Source: Rudanella sp031411995 (GTDB taxonomy: Bacteria; Bacteroidota; Bacteroidia; Cytophagales; Spirosomataceae). Taken from it: a stretch of DNA of 64,000 bases. The notes under the pieces were generated by a model. That model was not told where the DNA came from and did no database searches. It saw only the letters and a program-made list of their open reading frames with translations. The first letter of the stretch is position 1, and the number at the start of each line of letters is the position of its first letter. The position numbers and the translations under genes are program-made. This document shows positions 1 to 8,453 of this stretch, piece after piece. The stretch covers positions 1 to 64,000 of the forward strand of contig JANOCD010000143.1 of the NCBI GenBank assembly GCA_031411995.1, written 5' to 3'.

Positions 1-39
1 GTAAATCAGCCCAATTCGCGTTGTCCCCGTGCTAAACTA

Positions 40-1062
40 TTATTGAATTTTCTCCCAGATCAGCCGGGCGATTTCGGCCATACCCCGGTCGTTGGGGTGC
101 ATACCAACGCTTACGTCAGTATATTCATTGACTGCCCGGAACAGATCGCGGTCGGGCCGGTTATACAGGGCTGAGTAGAGATCGGCAACGGGGTAGCCCC
201 GTTCGGCGGCCACTTCGCGAATCATGGTGCTGGCCTGTGGCTGATTCCAGAAACTGGTTGTACAAATTACTTTTGTCTGCCCCGAAAACTGGGTCAGTTT
301 GTCGAGTAACTGCCGATAACGAGCCTTGAAATCTCGGGCAGGGTTGCCGGCTTCGGCATCGCTGATGTTTTCGCCAATGCGCACAATGATCAGGTCGGGG
401 GCATAGCCGTTCAGGTGTTCATCCAGCGAGGCATTGTAATCGAACGTCCAGAAGGTGCGCTCAAAGCCACCGCCCGCAATCAATTTCATGTCAAACTGGG
501 GGTTGAGAGCCAATAGGTTCCGTTGCAGGATATGTACAAAATCGTTTTGCAGCGACGAAGCGGCCATGCCGTTGTTATTATACCAGCCCAAACCCGGCAC
601 CGGCGAGTTGACCATAATGCTGTTTCCCAGCACAAACATTCGCCTAAAATAGATATCGAAAGTGGTTGATGAAATGGCCGACGTGCGGTTACCCTCGCGT
701 GTTCGGGCCAGCATAACCCCTTGTTTCAACAGCGGAAACGAGGTGCCTGCAATCCAGTTCTGGCCATTGTCTGTCGAATATTCTACTATCCGGATAGCCG
801 TAGTTTTATCCACAATCAACCCAATTTCTGTGCTAAACGGCAACCGGCCGCTTTCAGGCACAAACCGGGGTGCAGGCAATGGAATCAGATCATTAGATGG
901 ACTGGTAATCAGATTTTTTATGGATACCGATAAGCAACTGGCGGGCGGGCAGTCCCCTGAACCCGACTGACTATAAGCCGTTTGGTTTACCAACAGCACA
1001 GCCAGAATTAATGCGGCCCGATACCCTTTTCGAAGGCTCGCCAAGTGTCGGAGTGACAACAT
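40..1062 (-). CDS. SGNH/GDSL-family secreted hydrolase
   Basis: Probable exported esterase or acetylesterase of the SGNH fold, 340 aa. Residues 1-32 form a signal peptide ending in AYSQ. The three SGNH blocks are visible: VLGNSIM (GNS instead of the usual GDS, catalytic Ser near residue 148), IIVRIGEN (block III Gly/Asn) and a C-terminal HPND that supplies the catalytic His. About 100 residues between the signal peptide and the hydrolase domain include STDNGQNW, suggesting a beta-sandwich accessory domain. It is transcribed away from the MBOAT/AlgJ pair at 1371-3965, which also handles O-acyl groups, so a role in removing or tailoring acetyl groups on a surface glycan is possible but is inference. 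The substrate cannot be read from the sequence. Confidence 0.8.
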   Translation of the reverse strand: MLSLRHLASLRKGYRAALILAVLLVNQTAYSQSGSGDCPPASCLSVSIKNLITSPSNDLIPLPAPRFVPESGRLPFSTEIGLIVDKTTAIRIVEYSTDNGQNWIAGTSFPLLKQGVMLARTREGNRTSAISSTTFDIYFRRMFVLGNSIMVNSPVPGLGWYNNNGMAASSLQNDFVHILQRNLLALNPQFDMKLIAGGGFERTFWTFDYNASLDEHLNGYAPDLIIVRIGENISDAEAGNPARDFKARYRQLLDKLTQFSGQTKVICTTSFWNQPQASTMIREVAAERGYPVADLYSALYNRPDRDLFRAVNEYTDVSVGMHPNDRGMAEIARLIWEKIQ

Positions 1063-1370
1063 AGTGTACAGAAATGGTAAGTAAAAAATGAATGCATTAC
1101 CGTTCTGACAAAAACTGCGCCAAACCTATATGTATAGAATCATGTAATCAGATCGTCGTGTCTGATTATTTACCTGTTTTATAGTCAACAAGTTGATTAC
1201 AAGCCGTATAACATCAATTGAAGGAATCAACAATTCTTTATTAATAAATCAATAGCAGGTCCGAAACACCTTAGAAAAACGATACCGTTGCATACGTTGA
1301 CCTGCTCAGAATGACCACCCATTAAACAAAATGCTACCTTTACTGTCCGTTGTTATTTCGCGCCTTTTCT
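1063..1370. other. Divergent intergenic region with inverted repeats
   Basis: AT-rich spacer between the SGNH hydrolase and the MBOAT gene. It contains a perfect 8-bp inverted repeat, TAATCAGA/TCTGATTA (1145-1152 and 1161-1168, 8-base spacer), and a shorter TCAAC-AA-GTTGA dyad around 1184-1195. Both look like operator-sized dyads, but no regulator is identified. No perfect TAnnTTTG promoter element was found. No coding potential is evident. Confidence 0.4.
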
Positions 1371-2822
1371 ATGCTGTTTAGTTCGCCCATCTTTCTTTTT
1401 TTATACTTACCCATCTTCCTTTTTATCTATTACCTGTTGCCCGCCCCCCAAACCAGCACGGGCCACCGGAGCATGACCTGGAAGAATGCGTTTCTGTTCG
1501 GAGCCAGTTTGATTTTCTATGCCTGGGGCGAGGGCTTCATTGTGGCGGTGTTGTTGCTCTCGGCAGGCATCAATTTCGTGGCAGGGCATCTCATCGAACG
1601 GGGGCAGCGACGGGCAGGGTTGTGGCTCTCGCTGCTGGGTAGTTTGTCGCTGTTGTTCTATTATAAGTACAGCAACTTTGCCGTCGATTCGGCGCGGGGA
1701 TTTGCCGAAGCATTTAGTTTGCCCATCGCCGATTCGATGCAACTGGCGGCCATTGCGTTACCTATTGGCATTAGTTTCTACACGTTTCAGGGCATCTCCT
1801 ACACCCTCGATATTTATTGGGGGCGCATTCGGGCCAACAAGAGTTTCATTAACTATGGCACCTACGTGGCCATGTTTCCGCACCAGATTGCCGGCCCAAT
1901 CGTTCGCTACGCCGACATTGCCCCCGAACTAGCCGAACGACACGTTACGGTCGAAAAATTTGGCATTGGAGCCGAGCGGTTCATTATTGGATTGGCTAAG
2001 AAAGTGCTGTTGGCCAACACCTTTGCCTCCCTCGCCGACCAGATTTTCAATGCCCGTCTAACCGACATCAACACCCCAACGGCCTGGCTGGGGATTGTGG
2101 CCTACGCCCTCCAGATCTACTTCGACTTTTCGGGTTATTCCGACATGGCCATCGGCTTAGGCAAAATGGTTGGCTTCGATTTCAAGGAGAACTTCAATTA
2201 CCCCTACGTTGCCCGTTCGGTGCAGGATTTCTGGCGACGGTGGCATATTTCGCTCTCAAGCTGGTTCCGCGACTATGTGTATATCCCGCTGGGCGGCAAC
2301 CGGGGGAGCGAGTTCAAAACCTACCGCAACCTGCTGATCGTATTTTTTGTGACGGGTCTCTGGCACGGGGCGAGCCTGAATTTCATTGTCTGGGGCCTGT
2401 TTCACGGCGTTTTTCTGCTCATTGAACGGGCAGGCCTTGGCAAACGGCTCGACCGTGCTCCGGCTTTTGTAGGCCATGTTTATACGCTGTTGGTGGTACT
2501 GGTAGGCTGGGTGTTTTTCCGGGCTGTCGACCTAAATAGTGCGGTGGCGTATCTCGGCAAAATGATTGGTTTGGGTTCTCAGAGCACAGTGGTGGCCTAT
2601 CCGCCTTCGTTTTTCCTGAGTGCCGAGGTGATTGTTTCGCTTGTTCTGGCCTTTATTTTGGCCACGCCGGTATATCATCGGTTTCAGCGGATCTGGAAAA
2701 ACCTCCCGGCCCTCGGCCCCCGTGAGCTGGCTTACTCAGTTGCTTTATTTGGCCTGTTCGTAATGGCGGTCATGTACTTAGCCGCCGACACGTACAACCC
2801 GTTCATTTATTTTCGGTTTTAG
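1371..2822 (+). CDS. MBOAT-family O-acyltransferase (AlgI-like)
   Basis: Polytopic inner-membrane O-acyltransferase of the AlgI/DltB family, 483 aa from the ATG at 1371. An in-frame TTG at 1350 would add 7 residues, but the family starts at MLFSSPIFLFLYLP. The hallmark segment FWRRWHISLSSWFRDY is present (His292), and the presumed catalytic His332 lies in GLWHG. About ten hydrophobic spans are visible. The next gene starts 3 bases after the stop and encodes an AlgJ/AlgX-like periplasmic partner. In alginate and related systems such pairs move acetyl groups across the membrane onto exopolysaccharide. The acceptor here is unknown. A second MBOAT of the same type lies at 37628-39184. Confidence 0.9.
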   Translation: MLFSSPIFLFLYLPIFLFIYYLLPAPQTSTGHRSMTWKNAFLFGASLIFYAWGEGFIVAVLLLSAGINFVAGHLIERGQRRAGLWLSLLGSLSLLFYYKYSNFAVDSARGFAEAFSLPIADSMQLAAIALPIGISFYTFQGISYTLDIYWGRIRANKSFINYGTYVAMFPHQIAGPIVRYADIAPELAERHVTVEKFGIGAERFIIGLAKKVLLANTFASLADQIFNARLTDINTPTAWLGIVAYALQIYFDFSGYSDMAIGLGKMVGFDFKENFNYPYVARSVQDFWRRWHISLSSWFRDYVYIPLGGNRGSEFKTYRNLLIVFFVTGLWHGASLNFIVWGLFHGVFLLIERAGLGKRLDRAPAFVGHVYTLLVVLVGWVFFRAVDLNSAVAYLGKMIGLGSQSTVVAYPPSFFLSAEVIVSLVLAFILATPVYHRFQRIWKNLPALGPRELAYSVALFGLFVMAVMYLAADTYNPFIYFRF

Positions 2823-2825
2823 TCT

Positions 2826-3965
2826 ATGAATAACCCCCGTACTAAAATTCTCGCTGTTGGTTTCGCTCTCCTGCTTTTGCTTCCTACGCTCGACCAGGTC
2901 TTTGGGTTTTCGGATCGGTTTCAGAGTACCGAAAACAAGCAACAGAATAAACGGCCCGAACTGCATTTTCCGCATGTCAGGAGCTTTGTGAAGCAGTTTG
3001 ACCCCTATTACAAAGAGAACTTTGGATTCCGCAATGCGCTGTTTTACGTGTATAGCCGCTGGCAATTGTGGGGACTAAAACAGTCGCCCCTGCCCGAAAA
3101 AGTGGTGGTCGGTAAACAGGGCTGGTTTTTCCTCGGCGATAGTTACAACAACGTCATCAAGCAGCACCGGGGACTGATGCCACTTTCGCCCGATTCGGCC
3201 CGGCTCATTGCCAACCACCTCACCCAACGGCAGGCCGAACTCGCCCGGCACGGCATTAAACTCTATGTGTTGATTGCCCCCGATTCGCACAGCATCTACC
3301 CCGAATTTCTGCCAGACCGCGTGGCCCATACGACCGCTGCGACCCGACTCGATGTGTTGCGGCAAACCGTAAGCACCCAAACCAACGTGCCGTTCATCGA
3401 CCTGCGCGACACGCTGCGGGCCGCCAAAAAACGTGAAGTGATTTATTATCAGACCGATACGCACTGGAATGATTACGGCACCCTTGTTGGTTCAGCAGCT
3501 TTACTAAACCGAATTCGGCAAGATGTACCAACACTCCGGCCGGTTCAGAAAAGCGACTTTGCCATCACCAAAATGAACGGCGGCACCGGCGATTTAGTCC
3601 GCATGATGGCGTTGCAGGATGCCATCCGCGACCCGTTTTTCTACGAAATAAAACCAGCTGCTCCGGTCTTGGCCCGGCAGGTTGCCGAAATTCCCAACAC
3701 CGAAACCGGCCCCAATTCCTCTGGTTTTCCGAGCACTCAGTTTAGCGGTCCCACCGGAACGCCGGATCGCCCCATGGCTCCCAAACTGCTGTTCATCGGC
3801 GACTCGTTCAGCCATAGCATGATGCCCTTTGTAGCAGGGTATTTTCGGGAGTCGTATTTTGCCCGGAGCCGGTTTCTCAACCTCACACTGGTGCAGCAGC
3901 AGAAACCCGATGTGGTTGTGGTTCAGATTGTTGAACGCAATTTGGGGTGGTTAGGGGGGATTTGA
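2826..3965 (+). CDS. AlgJ/AlgX-like SGNH acetyltransferase (DHHW family)
   Basis: Periplasmic, membrane-anchored partner of the upstream MBOAT, 379 aa. It has an N-terminal hydrophobic anchor (residues 7-23). The DTHW motif gives the catalytic Asp211/His213 pair, and GDSF gives nucleophile Ser327. Known AlgJ/AlgX/DHHW proteins take acetyl from the MBOAT protein and place it on polysaccharide hydroxyls. The 3-base spacing to the MBOAT gene implies one transcript. The stop codon abuts the stop codon of the convergent GMC gene exactly: TGA at 3963-3965 meets the reverse TGA at 3966-3968, forming the palindrome TGATCA, so no intergenic terminator separates them. Confidence 0.85.
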   Translation: MNNPRTKILAVGFALLLLLPTLDQVFGFSDRFQSTENKQQNKRPELHFPHVRSFVKQFDPYYKENFGFRNALFYVYSRWQLWGLKQSPLPEKVVVGKQGWFFLGDSYNNVIKQHRGLMPLSPDSARLIANHLTQRQAELARHGIKLYVLIAPDSHSIYPEFLPDRVAHTTAATRLDVLRQTVSTQTNVPFIDLRDTLRAAKKREVIYYQTDTHWNDYGTLVGSAALLNRIRQDVPTLRPVQKSDFAITKMNGGTGDLVRMMALQDAIRDPFFYEIKPAAPVLARQVAEIPNTETGPNSSGFPSTQFSGPTGTPDRPMAPKLLFIGDSFSHSMMPFVAGYFRESYFARSRFLNLTLVQQQKPDVVVVQIVERNLGWLGGI

Positions 3966-5615
3966 TCAAACAACGGCCTGCTTCGCCCGTTTCTCTGCCT
4001 TAATTCCCAGCATCAAATCCGCGCCTTTTTCGCCAATCATGATGCAGGGCGCGTTGGTGTTGCCCGACACCACGGTCGGCATAATCGACCCGTCGATCAC
4101 GCGCAAGCCTTCCACGCCCCGCACGCGGAGTTCGGGGTCAACCACGGCCATCTCGTCGGTGCCCATTTTGCAGGTGCCAACGGGGTGGTACACCGTTTCG
4201 ATCTGGTTCAGAATGTGGTTCCACAGTCCATCGTCGGAGGTCCGGTTCGGGGGGGTCTGAATCCGCTGGCGGAACGGCCCGAACGCATCGGCATCCATCA
4301 CCTCGCCCGCCCGGCGAAGGCCCTGAATCAGCGTTTGGCGGTCTTTTTCGGCAGTCAGGAAATTGGGTTGAATCACGGGCGCATCGGCCACGTTCGCGGA
4401 ACGGAGGCCCACGTAGCCCCGACTTTCGGGCCGCAACAGCGTAGGTAATAGCGTGTAACCATCCGTGTGTGGGTAGGTCGTCAGGTCATACATATCGACC
4501 TGATAATCGTCGCCCATGTGAACGGGGGCAAAATGGAATTGCAAATCGACCCGGCCCGTGGGGTCAAGCAGGTTCAGGAAGGCGTTGGCTTCGAGGGGGC
4601 TGGTGGTGAACGGCCCTTTTTTACCCACCATATAGTTTGTCAGGGCAACTACCTGCCGCCAGGCAGAGAGATGGTAGTTGCTGGTGGTGCCGCGTTGCGA
4701 ACAAAGCGCGGAAACCCCCGTAAACAGGTGATCCTGAAGATTTTGCCCCACACCTACCAACTCGTATTTCACCTCGATTCCCTGCCGTTTCAACTCATCT
4801 TTCGGGCCAATCCCCGACAACATCAGCAACTGGGGCGACTGAAACGACCCCGCCGACAGCACCACTTCGCGCTTGGCGGTGGCGATTTGGGTGGTATTTT
4901 TTCCGGTAATAAACTCCACGCCCACGGCCCGACCTTTTTCCAGAATCACTCGTTTGGTGAGAGCCTGGGTAATCACTTTCAGGTTCGGGCGGGTCATGGC
5001 CGGTTTCAGGAAAGCGGTGGCCGCGCTGTGGCGTTTCCCGTCTTTGATCGTGAACTGGAAAAAGCCTGCTCCGGCCTGATTGGCTCCGTTGTAGTCGGCT
5101 CCGCGCGGGATACCCACCTCTTCGCAGGCACTCACAAAAGCCGGGGCCAGCGGGGTCTGGAATTTCTGGGCGTAGGTCACGTTGAGGGGGCCGGTAGTGC
5201 CGTGGTAGCCCGCATCGAGTTTTTTGGCTTGCTCGTTGTGTTCAGAGCGCAGGAAATAGGGCAGCACATCATCGTAGCTCCAGCCGCTGTTGCCCATTCG
5301 TGCCCAGTCGTTGTAGTCTTCTTTGTTGCCCCGAACATAGGCCATCGCGTTGGTGCTACTGCTGCCGCCGAGGGTTTTACCACGGGGCAAATACATCCGT
5401 TTGTTATCGAGAGCGTCCTGCGGTTCCGTCCAGAAACCCCAGTCAACCTCAGTGCGGTTGAGTTTAGAATAGGCCGCCGGAATATGGATTTCCATTTTTT
5501 TATCGGGGCCGCCCGCTTCGAGCAGGAGTACCGAAACGGAAGGGTCGGCGGAGAGCCGATTGGCCAGCACGCAGCCCGCCGAGCCAGCACCAACAATGAT
5601 ATAGTCGTAGGTCAT
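3966..5615 (-). CDS. GMC-family FAD-dependent oxidoreductase (choline dehydrogenase-like)
   Basis: Cytoplasmic flavoprotein of the glucose-methanol-choline family, 549 aa. The dinucleotide-binding GAGSAG sits at residues 8-13 when translation starts at the ATG at 5615; an upstream in-frame ATG at 5651 would add 12 residues not typical of the family. The conserved GGSSSTNAM loop follows, and the C-terminal active-site pair is His477 in VYHPVGTCKMG plus the Asn of SGNTNAP. The family oxidises primary alcohols to aldehydes; overall length and motifs resemble choline/alcohol dehydrogenases, but no betaine-pathway gene is nearby. It is last in a minus-strand run after the kinases and LytTR regulator (68-base gap), so it may or may not be co-transcribed with them. 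Confidence 0.88.
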   Translation of the reverse strand: MTYDYIIVGAGSAGCVLANRLSADPSVSVLLLEAGGPDKKMEIHIPAAYSKLNRTEVDWGFWTEPQDALDNKRMYLPRGKTLGGSSSTNAMAYVRGNKEDYNDWARMGNSGWSYDDVLPYFLRSEHNEQAKKLDAGYHGTTGPLNVTYAQKFQTPLAPAFVSACEEVGIPRGADYNGANQAGAGFFQFTIKDGKRHSAATAFLKPAMTRPNLKVITQALTKRVILEKGRAVGVEFITGKNTTQIATAKREVVLSAGSFQSPQLLMLSGIGPKDELKRQGIEVKYELVGVGQNLQDHLFTGVSALCSQRGTTSNYHLSAWRQVVALTNYMVGKKGPFTTSPLEANAFLNLLDPTGRVDLQFHFAPVHMGDDYQVDMYDLTTYPHTDGYTLLPTLLRPESRGYVGLRSANVADAPVIQPNFLTAEKDRQTLIQGLRRAGEVMDADAFGPFRQRIQTPPNRTSDDGLWNHILNQIETVYHPVGTCKMGTDEMAVVDPELRVRGVEGLRVIDGSIMPTVVSGNTNAPCIMIGEKGADLMLGIKAEKRAKQAVV

Positions 5616-5683
5616 GGTTTTGATTGGAGAAGTTGGATGATGAAGGTACAAAATAATCTGGGAAAAATGATTTTCCTATGCCA

Positions 5684-6430
5684 TCATAACCACCCAAAAC
5701 GTTCCATGAGCCGGTCTTTTTGGGTTCGGGAAACGGGTATGGATTGGTTGTTGCTCATGATAACGTAGTTTCCCTCGCCCTTCACGAATTTTTTGATGTG
5801 GCTCAGGCTGATAAGATATTGCCGGTGAACCCGCAAAAAGTCGCGCTCTTCCAGTAACTCCTGAATATCGCGCAGGGGTTTGGTGGCCAGATAGTGCTGT
5901 CCGTCGGTAAGGAAGAACTTGGTGTAGTTATCGTCTGATTCACAGTATAGTATGTCGCTTAGGTTCACAAAAGCAACCCCGTTCTGGTAGGGCAGGGCGA
6001 TTCGGTCGGGTAAGGATTTACCGCCGTTGCTCAATTGCCCTTTGAGGTGTTGAATCTGTTCGGGGGCGGTTTTCCGGCTTTTTTCTACGCGCTCCACAGC
6101 CTGAATGAGTTCGGGGGTGTCGATGGGTTTAAGCAGGTAATCAACCGCGCTGTACCGAAACGCTTTCAATGCAAACTTGTCGTAGGCCGTCACAAAAACC
6201 AGCGAAAACGGCACACCGGCTACGGCTTCCAGTACCTCGAAACCGTTCATTTGCGGCATTTCAATATCTAAAAACACCAAATCGGGTCGATGGTCCAGAA
6301 TAGCGGCAACACCCTTGTGACTACTGGTGCAGGAGGCCACAAGTTCAACCTGCGGGCAATGTTGCGACAGGCGGAGGGCCAGCAGGCCAACCGCATTGGG
6401 TTCGTCGTCGATGATAATGGCGCGGAGCAT
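5684..6430 (-). CDS. LytTR-family response regulator
   Basis: DNA-binding response regulator, 248 aa. The receiver domain (1-120) has acidic residues at DDE 8-10, phospho-acceptor Asp55 in FLDIEMP and Lys101 in LLKPID. A C-terminal LytTR domain (about 145-245) contains the typical YTKFFLTDGQ and FLRVHRQYLIS segments. LytTR regulators bind direct-repeat DNA and are usually paired with PF06580 kinases. Here the partner kinase gene ends 32 bases upstream, and a second paralogous kinase lies beyond it. This is the only regulator in the block, so it could serve both kinases. The spacer to the kinase is mainly a 15-bp direct repeat. Confidence 0.93.
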   Translation of the reverse strand: MLRAIIIDDEPNAVGLLALRLSQHCPQVELVASCTSSHKGVAAILDHRPDLVFLDIEMPQMNGFEVLEAVAGVPFSLVFVTAYDKFALKAFRYSAVDYLLKPIDTPELIQAVERVEKSRKTAPEQIQHLKGQLSNGGKSLPDRIALPYQNGVAFVNLSDILYCESDDNYTKFFLTDGQHYLATKPLRDIQELLEERDFLRVHRQYLISLSHIKKFVKGEGNYVIMSNNQSIPVSRTQKDRLMERFGWL

Positions 6431-6436
6431 ACGTTC

Positions 6437-6465
6437 AGTGAACAGTTATCAGTGAGCAGTTATCA
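6437..6465. repeat. Tandem 15-bp direct repeat between kinase and regulator
   Basis: Two copies of AGTGA(A/G)CAGTTATCA overlap by one base at 6437-6451 and 6451-6465. The second copy supplies the TGA stop (reverse of TCA at 6463-6465) of the TPR kinase. I believe similar AGTGAACAGTTATCA units are dispersed in other Bacteroidota and cyanobacteria (recollection, not checked). Confidence 0.7.
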
Positions 6466-8340
6466 AATCGGTATCTCAACAACGACCCGTGTGCCAGTAG
6501 GTTGCCCCCCTGCATCGGTTAAGTCGGTGATAGCTACCTGCGTTTGCGTGTTGTAAAGCTGGTTGATCAGAGCAATGCGCTCAGCGGTGATTTTCATGCC
6601 AAACGACTTGCTTTTTGTAGCCGACTTGCTTTTGTACTCAGCCGCTTTCTGACGGCCTATGCCATCGTCGCTGATGGTGACCCGTAGAGACGCAAAATCT
6701 TGCGTCTCTACCTGCACCCGTACCGTACCCCCTTCGTCTTTGTGCATCAGGCCGTGCCAAATTGCGTTCTCCACAAATGGCTGCAACAACAGGGGCGGAA
6801 TCTGGATGGACTCTGCATCAACGGCATCGGCCAATTGAATTTGGTAGTGCAGTTTATCGGGAAAGCGCATCGCTTCCATCTCAATGTATAGCCGGAGGGT
6901 TTCGAGTTCGTTAGCCAACGTGACCTTATCAGATTTGGAGTTTTCGAGTACGAGTCGAATCAACCGGGAAAACTTGCTAAGGTAATCGGAGGCTTTGTCG
7001 GCATCATTTTGGGCCGTGAAGAACTGAATGGAATTTAGGCAGTTAAAGATAAAGTGCGGATTCATCTGGGCGCGCAAAGCCGTAATTTCGGTGGTCTGAA
7101 TCTGGCGCGTGACCTCGCTAATCAGGTTATTTTTTTCCTGCAATAACTCATTTTTGTTTTTCAGTTTCCGATTGTACCAGCCTATTCCTACAGCCAATAA
7201 CGACAACAGCCCCATGCCGGCCAACAGCCCCTGTCGGGTGCGGTTCTGCGCGATCTTCTCCTGCTCCAGCGCACGAATCCTGAGCTGGTCGATCTGCCGT
7301 TGCTGTTTCTCTTTATCGAGTTGAATCTGCACCATATCGCGTCCCGATTTGATCTCGGTTTGTAAGGTCGAATCGAGCAAAGCCGTGTATTGTTCGAGGT
7401 GAAACAGGGCTTTGGTAGGGTGGTTTAGCCCTTTATGAATCTGGTACAGGCTTTTGTCAAAGTTATGGGGCTGATCAAGTCCCTGTGCCCAATGAAATTT
7501 ATGGTACGTATCCCAGGCCTGTTGCATATACGGTAAGGCGTTGACATACTGTTTCTTTTTAAGATACACAGCCCCGATAGTTTCCAGCCCGTCGGCCATA
7601 AAAATCGGGCGGTTGAGTTGTTTGAAGAGTTTATTAGCCTGCTCAATGTATTGAATACCCTCCGCTTCGTGACCTGCAGAATCCTTCAGCACATTCCCCA
7701 AATTAGTCAAACTCATGGCTTCGACCAGTGGCTGACGGTGTTGGCGGGCTATGGTCAGGCTACGCTGAAAGTAGCTGGATGCTTTCTGTTGATTTCCCAA
7801 TTCACCATATACTCCACCTATATTATTTAAGTCCATAGAGACCCGGAAATAGTCGTGTCTTTGCAGGTTTACGCCATATGATTTTTCTGAATAACGAATG
7901 GCTAACTGATAATTCTTCCGGGACTGATACTGACCCGCAAAAAACGTGTAGCAGTCAGCCTGAATGAGTAACTCCTGGTATTTTAAACCAACGGCCAACG
8001 CTTTTTGGGCGTAGTTCGCACTCTTTTTAAGATCACTCTTATCCTGATATTCATAGGCTATTCGCAAATAAGCCAGACCAGTACCTTTAGGCCAGTTTAT
8101 TTTTTGAGCCAGGTTCAGGGTCTTATCCAGAAAATAGAAGCCAGAATCTGTATGCATTGAATGGTAGGTGGCAATCTCCAACAGCGTGTTGATTCGGGCG
8201 GTATCGTTGGCAAACGAAGGCGGTTGCTGATTAAGCCTGGCCATAACCCGCCGTAAGCTGTCGATATTGATAGAGCGTTGGGCCACAGCAGCCGTTGTGA
8301 GGCTGCCCCAGGCTATCATAAACAGGACTATTTTCTTCAT
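6463..8340 (-). CDS. TPR-sensor histidine kinase (LytS-like, PF06580)
   Basis: Membrane sensor kinase, 625 aa. Signal peptide (1-20, ending VAQ), then a periplasmic tetratricopeptide array (about 45-330; repeats such as YRVSMDLNNIGGVYGELGN), coiled coil rich in K/Q/E, one membrane span (about 368-388), then a PF06580 kinase domain with phospho-acceptor His429 in QMNPHFIFNCLNS and the ATP-lid motifs VENAIWHG and ISDDGIGR. The kinase part is about three quarters identical to that of the neighbouring 1090-aa kinase by eye, while the sensors are unrelated. It lies directly upstream of the LytTR regulator gene. A 28-bp dispersed palindrome lies inside the coding region at 6684-6711 without breaking the frame. 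Confidence 0.92.
   Translation of the reverse strand: MKKIVLFMIAWGSLTTAAVAQRSINIDSLRRVMARLNQQPPSFANDTARINTLLEIATYHSMHTDSGFYFLDKTLNLAQKINWPKGTGLAYLRIAYEYQDKSDLKKSANYAQKALAVGLKYQELLIQADCYTFFAGQYQSRKNYQLAIRYSEKSYGVNLQRHDYFRVSMDLNNIGGVYGELGNQQKASSYFQRSLTIARQHRQPLVEAMSLTNLGNVLKDSAGHEAEGIQYIEQANKLFKQLNRPIFMADGLETIGAVYLKKKQYVNALPYMQQAWDTYHKFHWAQGLDQPHNFDKSLYQIHKGLNHPTKALFHLEQYTALLDSTLQTEIKSGRDMVQIQLDKEKQQRQIDQLRIRALEQEKIAQNRTRQGLLAGMGLLSLLAVGIGWYNRKLKNKNELLQEKNNLISEVTRQIQTTEITALRAQMNPHFIFNCLNSIQFFTAQNDADKASDYLSKFSRLIRLVLENSKSDKVTLANELETLRLYIEMEAMRFPDKLHYQIQLADAVDAESIQIPPLLLQPFVENAIWHGLMHKDEGGTVRVQVETQDFASLRVTISDDGIGRQKAAEYKSKSATKSKSFGMKITAERIALINQLYNTQTQVAITDLTDAGGQPTGTRVVVEIPI
6684..6711. repeat. 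28-bp palindromic repeat inside kinase gene
   Basis: The sequence starts GTAGAGACGCAAAAT and continues with its reverse complement; one mismatch at the centre. The same element, perfect, occurs at 52566-52593, with a partial copy at 52494-52512. Here it encodes kinase residues around ETQDFASLR. The aligned paralog has the same number of residues there but a different sequence. Confidence 0.85.
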
Positions 8341-8352
8341 CTGAATCGTGTG

Positions 8353-8449
8353 TGTAGAGCATCGAACCTACGCGCTAAACCCGGCTTTCGCAAATGAGCC
8401 TCCGTCAGTTGCCCCAATTAGTGGGTCAACAGCGTGTTTTGATGGGTTA
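8353..8449 (-). repeat. Leader repeat copy 1, upstream of TPR kinase
   Basis: About 97 bp immediately upstream of the TPR kinase start (8340), matching 11736-11832 upstream of the other kinase with about ten mismatches. It fills almost the whole 113-bp gap between the two kinase genes. It probably holds the promoter or 5' leader of the gene, duplicated together with the kinase. No perfect TAnnTTTG was found in it. Confidence 0.8.
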
Positions 8450-8453
8450 GCTC

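Noticed and set aside
4467..5768. 433-codon open frame opposite the GMC oxidoreductase gene
   Set aside because: It is an antisense shadow of the GC-rich GMC gene; the GMC family motifs prove the other strand is coding.
6437..6465. Short direct repeat as a LytTR binding site
   Set aside because: LytTR sites are direct repeats, but this one overlaps a stop codon and resembles a dispersed repeat, so I did not call it an operator.
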